A DNA stretch of 64,000 bases from Glycomyces xiaoerkulensis. Lineage in GTDB: Bacteria; Actinomycetota; Actinomycetes; Mycobacteriales; Micromonosporaceae. This document shows, one piece after another, positions 59,919 through 64,000 of this stretch; positions within the stretch are counted from its first letter, which is position 1; each line of letters begins with the position of its first letter. The position numbers and the translations under genes were made by a program. The notes beneath the pieces are model-generated. The model saw nothing but the letters and a program-made list of their open reading frames with translations. It searched no databases and was not told where the DNA came from. The DNA is taken from contig NZ_PGGV01000034.1 of the NCBI RefSeq assembly GCF_002798405.1, positions 25,254-89,253 on the forward strand, written 5' to 3'.

Positions 59919-61316
59919 CTAGTCGTGGGTGAAGTGCTCGATCGAGTCGTCGTCGGCCGTCTCGTCGGCGACGGTCTGCATCCGGTCGAGGAACTCCTCG
60001 GGAGTGGACTCGCCGGACATGAGCGAGCCGAGCGCGGGGCGCACCTCCTCGTCCATGCGCGAGTACCAGAAGCGGAACTGCGGCTGGAACAGGTCGTCGG
60101 GGTTGGACACCAGTTCGTCGGTGAGCTGGGCGGCCAGGTTGTCCAGTTCGACCCCCTCGACGACGGTGGCCGCCGAGACGGTGTCGCCGAAGATCTGCGC
60201 GCCCTCCTGGGACAGCATGAGGCGCAGGTACTCGTAGGCGCCCGGCTTGTTGGCCGCCTTGTCGGGGACGATGAACGGCTCCTCGCCGCCGGCGCTGATG
60301 AGGCCCGGCTGGACGCTGCCTTCGAGGTACGGCACGCCGATCGGGGCGTACTCGAAGTCGTCCGGGGCGATCTCCCGCTGCTCGTTCGGCAGCCAGGACC
60401 CGACCGGGATGAACGCGGCCTCGCGGTTGTTGAACGCCGTCTGAGACTGGATGTGGTCCAGGCCCGGCGCGCCCTCGAGGACGTAGCCGTCCTCCCAGAG
60501 CTTGTACATCGCCTCGGCGGCCATGCCGACCGAGTCGTGCCCCCAGGCGTCGGGCTCGAGGTTGTCGATGGCCTTGAGCACGTCGACTCCCCCGTGGCGC
60601 CCGGCGAGCATCAGGAACATGTCGTACAGGTACACCGGATGCACGCCGGTGTAGACCCACGGCGCGATGCCGGCGGCCTGGATGTCCGGGCACAGCTCCA
60701 GCATCTCGTCCCAGGTGGTCGGCGCCTCCCAGCCGTGGTCGGTGAACAGCTTGTTGTCGTGCCAGATCGTCCACGCCGAGAAGGCGTAGTTGAGCGCGTA
60801 GACCTCGCCGTTGAAGGTGCCCTTCTCCAGCGAGCCCGCGCGGAGGGTGTCGCGGACGGTCACGTTCGGGTCGTCGAACGAGGGGGCGTCGAGCAGGGGC
60901 GTCAATTCGGCCAGCTCGCCGTCGTTGATGAGTTGGTCGATCGGGATCTCCTGCGCGCCCGAGTTGTCGATGACGTCGGCCGGCCGGCCCTCGGCGAAGC
61001 GGGGCTGCTGAGTCTCGGCGATCTGCTGGGTGGCCAGGTGGCTGATCTCGGCGTCGGGGTAGAGGCGGTTGTACATCTCCTGGTGTTTGACGGCGTATTC
61101 GTTGCCGAAGCCGCCGTCGAAGATGACGACGTCGAGCGGCGCGGATCCGTCGACCCCGAACGGGTTCTCATCGTCCCCGCCGACCTCGACGTCCTCGGTG
61201 TCGGCGTCCCCGCCGCTGGTCGCGCAGGCGGCCAGGGAGGTCGCGGCCAGTCCGGCCGCGGAGGTCCCCAGGAGGCCGCGGCGGCTGAAGTGGGGGTTGG
61301 GTATCGGCTTCCTCAT
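59919..61316 (-). CDS. sugar ABC transporter binding lipoprotein (NgcE-like)
   Basis: A 465-residue binding protein. A twin-arginine-like signal FSRRGLLGTSAAGLAATSLA precedes the lipobox LAAC. The mature part has LDVVIFDGGFGNEYAVKHQE, NGEVYALNYAFSAWTIWHD and several tryptophans in the ligand groove. Its ATG overlaps the RpiR stop by four bases, with AAGGAG nine bases upstream. N-acetylglucosamine or chitooligosaccharides are the most likely ligands, from the company of RpiR and a BadF-type kinase. Confidence 0.87.
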   Translation of the reverse strand: MRKPIPNPHFSRRGLLGTSAAGLAATSLAACATSGGDADTEDVEVGGDDENPFGVDGSAPLDVVIFDGGFGNEYAVKHQEMYNRLYPDAEISHLATQQIAETQQPRFAEGRPADVIDNSGAQEIPIDQLINDGELAELTPLLDAPSFDDPNVTVRDTLRAGSLEKGTFNGEVYALNYAFSAWTIWHDNKLFTDHGWEAPTTWDEMLELCPDIQAAGIAPWVYTGVHPVYLYDMFLMLAGRHGGVDVLKAIDNLEPDAWGHDSVGMAAEAMYKLWEDGYVLEGAPGLDHIQSQTAFNNREAAFIPVGSWLPNEQREIAPDDFEYAPIGVPYLEGSVQPGLISAGGEEPFIVPDKAANKPGAYEYLRLMLSQEGAQIFGDTVSAATVVEGVELDNLAAQLTDELVSNPDDLFQPQFRFWYSRMDEEVRPALGSLMSGESTPEEFLDRMQTVADETADDDSIEHFTHD

Positions 61317-62275
61317 GGGCTTCTGCTCCTTGGGTTCTGTAAATCGGCGCGTGGTCTCAGTGGTCTGTGGCCCACGACGGCCCTGGCGCGGGACTCGAGG
61401 GCCTCCATCGTTTCGGGGAACCTCCGCTGCGCCACCGCGATGTGGACCAGGTCGGCGACGAGCAGTTGGGAGTGCCGGGCGGCCAGCAGGTCGGCGCGGA
61501 ACCCGGTCTGGCGGGTGGCCGAGGCCAGGCACACGTCGGCGACCTCGGCGATCGGCGAGTCGGGGTAAGCGGTGACGGCGACGGTGAGCGCGCCGCGGCT
61601 GGCGGCCTCGGTGAGCATCTCGATGGTCTCGGCGGTCGCGCCCGAGTGCGAGGCGGCGATCGCGACGTCGTCCCTGCCCAGGAGGGCGGCGCTGGCCAGC
61701 GCGTCGTGGACCTCGGTCCAGGCCCAGGCGGCGACGCCGGTGCGGTAGAAGCCCATCTGGAGTTCGCGGGCCACTATGGCGCTGGTGCCGACCCCGTAGA
61801 CGTCGACGCGGCGGGCGTCGGAGACGGCGCCGGCGACCCGTTCGACCGCTTCGAGGTCGAGGGTTTCGACGGTGTCGCGCAGGATGGCGGCGTCGACGGT
61901 GATCAGTTGCTTGAGGACGCGGTCGAGGGGGTCGTCGGGCTCGATCTCCTGGCCGATGTTGACGTCCCAGCCGGTTTCGGTTCGGGCGGAGTTGCGGCCG
62001 GTCTCGGTGGCGATGGCGACGCGGAGTGCGGCGTAGCCGTCGTAGCCGAGGTGGCGGCAGAATCGCGTGATGGTTCCCGGAGAGGTTCCGCTGAGTTCGG
62101 CCAGGTCCATGATCGTGGCGTGCGCGGCACCCTCGGGGTCGGCCAGTACCTGATCGGCGACGCGGGTGAGGGCTTCGGAGAGCTCGCCGGACTGGCGGCG
62201 GATGCGTTCGAGCACGCCGGCCGGCGACGCCGAGCGCTCGACGTCGTCGGGCGTTTCCGCACCGCTGCGGGGCAT
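61313..62275 (-). CDS. RpiR-family transcriptional regulator
   Basis: A 320-residue regulator. An N-terminal helix-turn-helix (ATIMDLAELSGTSPGTITRF) is followed by a SIS phosphosugar-binding domain (DVYGVGTSAIVARELQMGF; AIAASHSGATAETIEML). GGGAGG lies seven bases before the ATG at 62275. It heads the transport operon and faces a kinase gene, so the phosphorylated amino sugar is its probable signal. The C-terminal arginine-rich end overlaps the binding-protein start. Confidence 0.92.
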   Translation of the reverse strand: MPRSGAETPDDVERSASPAGVLERIRRQSGELSEALTRVADQVLADPEGAAHATIMDLAELSGTSPGTITRFCRHLGYDGYAALRVAIATETGRNSARTETGWDVNIGQEIEPDDPLDRVLKQLITVDAAILRDTVETLDLEAVERVAGAVSDARRVDVYGVGTSAIVARELQMGFYRTGVAAWAWTEVHDALASAALLGRDDVAIAASHSGATAETIEMLTEAASRGALTVAVTAYPDSPIAEVADVCLASATRQTGFRADLLAARHSQLLVADLVHIAVAQRRFPETMEALESRARAVVGHRPLRPRADLQNPRSRSP

Positions 62276-62301
62276 CGTGTGGCCTCCCTCACTTACGAAA
62301 C

Positions 62302-62359
62302 TCAAGAAAAACTATTATCCATGACAGGCATATGTCAATACCTCAAGAATTTTTATTAC
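62302..62359. promoter_or_regulatory. AT-rich operator region between RpiR and kinase genes
   Basis: CTCAAGAA followed by an A/T run and ATTA occurs twice (62302-62318 and 62343-62359). Between them is TGACA-GGCATA-TGTCA (62323-62338). The whole 58 bases are markedly A+T-rich. On the minus strand TTGACA and GATAAT-like boxes overlap the palindrome. This looks like a two-way promoter controlled by the RpiR protein. Confidence 0.6.
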
Positions 62360-62407
62360 AGATGATCGGACTGCGGTCGGGTAACGACCGTCGAGGAGAA
62401 TGCCGTC

Positions 62408-63361
62408 ATGCAGACACCCTTGTTCCTCGGTATCGACGCGGGCGGAACCCGCACCCGGGCGGTGCTCCTCGACGGCGAGGGCGCGGTCCTCGGTACGGGC
62501 GAGTCCGGGCCGGCCAACCTGGTCGGGCCGGAGCACGAGCAGGCGACCCGGCGCATGGCCGAGGCGTCGCGCGCCGCGCGCGGGCCGATCGGCCCGGATC
62601 GGATCGGCGCGGTCTGCGCTGGAGCGGCCGGGATGCTGTCGCTGGCCGAGCCCGGCCGCTCCGGCGAGGAGCTGCGCGGCGCGCTGGGCGTCGAGGCACC
62701 GGTCCGGCTCGTCACCGACGCGGTGGCCGCCTTCGCGGCGGGCACGGTCGAGCCTGCGGGCACGATCGTCATCGCCGGTACCGGCGCGGTGGCCCTGGCG
62801 GTGCGGGGGCACACCGAGGTGACCGAGCGCGCCGATGGGCACGGCTGGCTGCTCGGCGACGCCGGATCGGGGTTCTGGATGGGACGCGAGGCGGTGGCCG
62901 CGACGCTGCGGCACCTGGACGGGCACGGTCCGGGTGGGCCACTGGTGCAGGCGGTCATCGCCGAGATCTCGCCGTCGTCGCGGACCTCGGCATCGGTGGT
63001 CGGCCTCTGCATGGCCGACTCGCCGGTCCGCCTGGCGCGCTTCGCGAGGGTGGTGTGCGAGGCCGCGGAGGACGGGGACACGCTGGCCGGGGGCATCGTG
63101 GACGGAGCAGTCCGACACTTGGCTGCGACCGCGGGAGCGGTGGCGGACAACGGCCTGCCGATCGTGCTCGCGGGCAGCCTGCTGTCCCAGGAGACGCCGG
63201 TGACCGTAGCGCTGCGGGGGCGGCTCGCCGAGGAACGGCCGGATTCGGAACTCGTGACCGCCGCTGAGCCGGTCAAGGGAGCCGCCTGGCTGGCCGCCCG
63301 CGATCTCCTGACCGACCAGGACGCCCGGAAGCGCCTCCATCGGCGACTCACTGACGAATAG
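62408..63361 (+). CDS. BadF/BadG-family sugar kinase (probable N-acetylglucosamine kinase)
   Basis: A 317-residue ASKHA kinase. Phosphate-1 loop FLGIDAGGTRTRAVLLDGEG, GTIVIAGTGAVALAVRG and GHGWLLGDAGSGFWMGREAV match N-acetylglucosamine/glucosamine kinases of this group. GGAG precedes the ATG. Divergent from the RpiR-transport operon, it should phosphorylate the imported amino sugar. Specificity (GlcNAc, glucosamine or MurNAc) cannot be settled here. Confidence 0.85.
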   Translation: MQTPLFLGIDAGGTRTRAVLLDGEGAVLGTGESGPANLVGPEHEQATRRMAEASRAARGPIGPDRIGAVCAGAAGMLSLAEPGRSGEELRGALGVEAPVRLVTDAVAAFAAGTVEPAGTIVIAGTGAVALAVRGHTEVTERADGHGWLLGDAGSGFWMGREAVAATLRHLDGHGPGGPLVQAVIAEISPSSRTSASVVGLCMADSPVRLARFARVVCEAAEDGDTLAGGIVDGAVRHLAATAGAVADNGLPIVLAGSLLSQETPVTVALRGRLAEERPDSELVTAAEPVKGAAWLAARDLLTDQDARKRLHRRLTDE

Positions 63362-63631
63362 GGACTGGAGTTCGCGTCGGAGAGCCAGCAACGTGCGACG
63401 CGGCGACGACGGGCAGGTCGTATTCGGGAGTCTTGTAGTTCTGGCCCCCTTGCAACCCTTGAGGTCGTCGGTCGGCCGACCGGCCACAAGGCCCGCTTGT
63501 AGGCGGTGAAACTCTCCGGCTGTCGGGTCGTGGATGGTGCCGATGGACGAGGCGGCGACAGCGAGGTGGGAGGACGGTCGGAGTGCGTGTTCGTGGTCGG
63601 GTCCGATCGATTGGGCGTGAGGCCGTGGCGG
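63362..63631. other. noncoding stretch with weak coding traces
   Basis: No gene is supported. On the minus strand one frame gives a protein-like phrase (NYKTPEYDLPVVAASHVAG, near 63435) that ends at 63348, inside the kinase gene. It might be a residue of an older gene. Confidence 0.4.
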
Positions 63632-64000
63632 TCACGGTGGGGCGATCGGCCCGTGGTGGTGGGGTTGGAGTGGTGCGGGGCTGTGCGCATGGGGAGGTGC
63701 CCGACCGGGTGTTCCCGGTTCGGGCTCGGCGGTATCGGCCTTGCTCCCCGCCGCGGTTGCCCGCGGCGGGCGGCCTAAGAAGGGAATGAAATCGTCGGCC
63801 GAGTGGAGTTCGCCTGTGATCGCAGGCGGATTCGTCGCTGGTGGAGAGTACGTCTCGGGTGCGGTTCCGGTGATCGACTCGACCTCGGCCAGGTCGATGA
63901 ACCGTGCACCGGGCGGCGGGACCAGGTCGGGCGAGTCGGCCTCGGTGCTGGCTGCGGCGGCGTCGCGGAGGTCTGCGGCCAGTCCCGGCCCCCACTCGGC
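63632..64000 (-). CDS. hypothetical protein, C-terminal part (window edge)
   Basis: An open frame enters from the window end and stops at TGA (63632-63634), giving 122 residues without a start. The beginning (WGPGLAADLRDAAAAS, PGARFIDLAEVESITGTAPE) has the codon bias of local genes. The last ~40 residues are P/H-rich. I do not recognise it. Its start lies outside the window. Confidence 0.55.
   Translation of the reverse strand, partial: AEWGPGLAADLRDAAAASTEADSPDLVPPPGARFIDLAEVESITGTAPETYSPPATNPPAITGELHSADDFIPFLGRPPRATAAGSKADTAEPEPGTPGRAPPHAHSPAPLQPHHHGPIAPP

Noticed and set aside
57703..61568. Long plus-strand frames opposite the amino-sugar operon
   Set aside because: H/D/V/Q-rich antisense frames without domains; the minus-strand genes are clear.
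1..64000. CRISPR arrays, insertion sequences, phage genes or rRNA
   Set aside because: No regularly spaced repeats, transposase motifs, integrase or rRNA sequence was seen while reading both strands.

Overview
The window is about 70% or more G+C and nearly fully coding. Its gene content is that of an actinomycete: WhiB1, a fused 2-oxoglutarate metabolism enzyme (Kgd), nickel superoxide dismutase, PdtaS, DUF2469, DUF1707 proteins, a CtpE-type P-type ATPase, DrrAB, and GTG/TTG starts with GGAG ribosome sites. A free-living filamentous or related actinobacterium, for example Glycomyces or Stackebrandtia-like, fits best, but the genus cannot be fixed from this sequence alone. No phage, insertion sequence, CRISPR array or rRNA was seen.

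Layout. 1-2.1 kb: end of an ABC-2 permease, a VapB-like antitoxin with a truncated VapC, then rsmI. 2.3-7.1 kb: a membrane-anchored Mrr-like protein, a response regulator / histidine kinase / HtrA protease operon resembling mprAB-pepD, and a STAS anti-anti-sigma factor. 7.3-11 kb: kgd. 11.2-14.4 kb: a sugar ABC importer without its own ATPase. 14.4-17.2 kb: small membrane protein, quinone-reductase-like MDR enzyme, sodN, RsbW-like anti-sigma factor. 17.3-18.4 kb: whiB1 and a long regulatory region with a perfect CRP-type palindrome. 18.4-24.8 kb: lipid kinase, membrane protein, an assimilatory sulfur operon (cysteine-type leader peptide, sulfite reductase, zinc-ribbon protein, cysH, sirohydrochlorin chelatase), then pdtaS. 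24.9-30.5 kb: the conserved block DUF2469-rnhB-lepB-lepB-rplS-trmD-rimM-khpA-rpsP, followed by proS. 32.2-36.6 kb: CtpE-like ATPase and drrAB. 36.7-39.6 kb: a large AAA/STAND protein. 39.9-48.7 kb: a secreted proline-rich protein, dapC, fdxA, a GNAT enzyme, two membrane proteins, SulP transporter, heparinase-like lyase, MerR regulator and spermidine-synthase-like protein. 48.8-51.1 kb: group 2 sigma factor, orn, tRNA-His. 51.3-56.9 kb: three DUF1707 genes and a detached piece of the spc ribosomal operon (map, adk, secY, rplO, rpmD, rpsE). 57.1-63.4 kb: a probable amino-sugar uptake and kinase locus (RpiR regulator, binding protein, two permeases, a DUF302-like lipoprotein and a divergent BadF/BadG-type kinase). 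63.6-64 kb: the 3' end of an unidentified gene.

How the genes fit together. Several regulatory themes recur: envelope stress (two-component system plus HtrA), redox and cAMP control of whiB1, cysteine-responsive control of sulfur assimilation, and AT-rich operators at the RpiR/kinase divergent promoter. Two sugar importers both lack an ATPase, which implies a shared MsiK-type ATPase encoded elsewhere.

Most notable observations: a cysteine-type leader peptide before the sulfite reductase; a perfect TGTGA-N6-TCACA site before whiB1; a spc operon fragment cut off from its usual neighbours on both sides; two identical TGACA-N6-TGTCA palindromes at unrelated loci; a CbiX-like gene with no stop codon where its family normally ends; and sodN without an adjacent sodX. 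No wholly new defence or mobile system was recognised.
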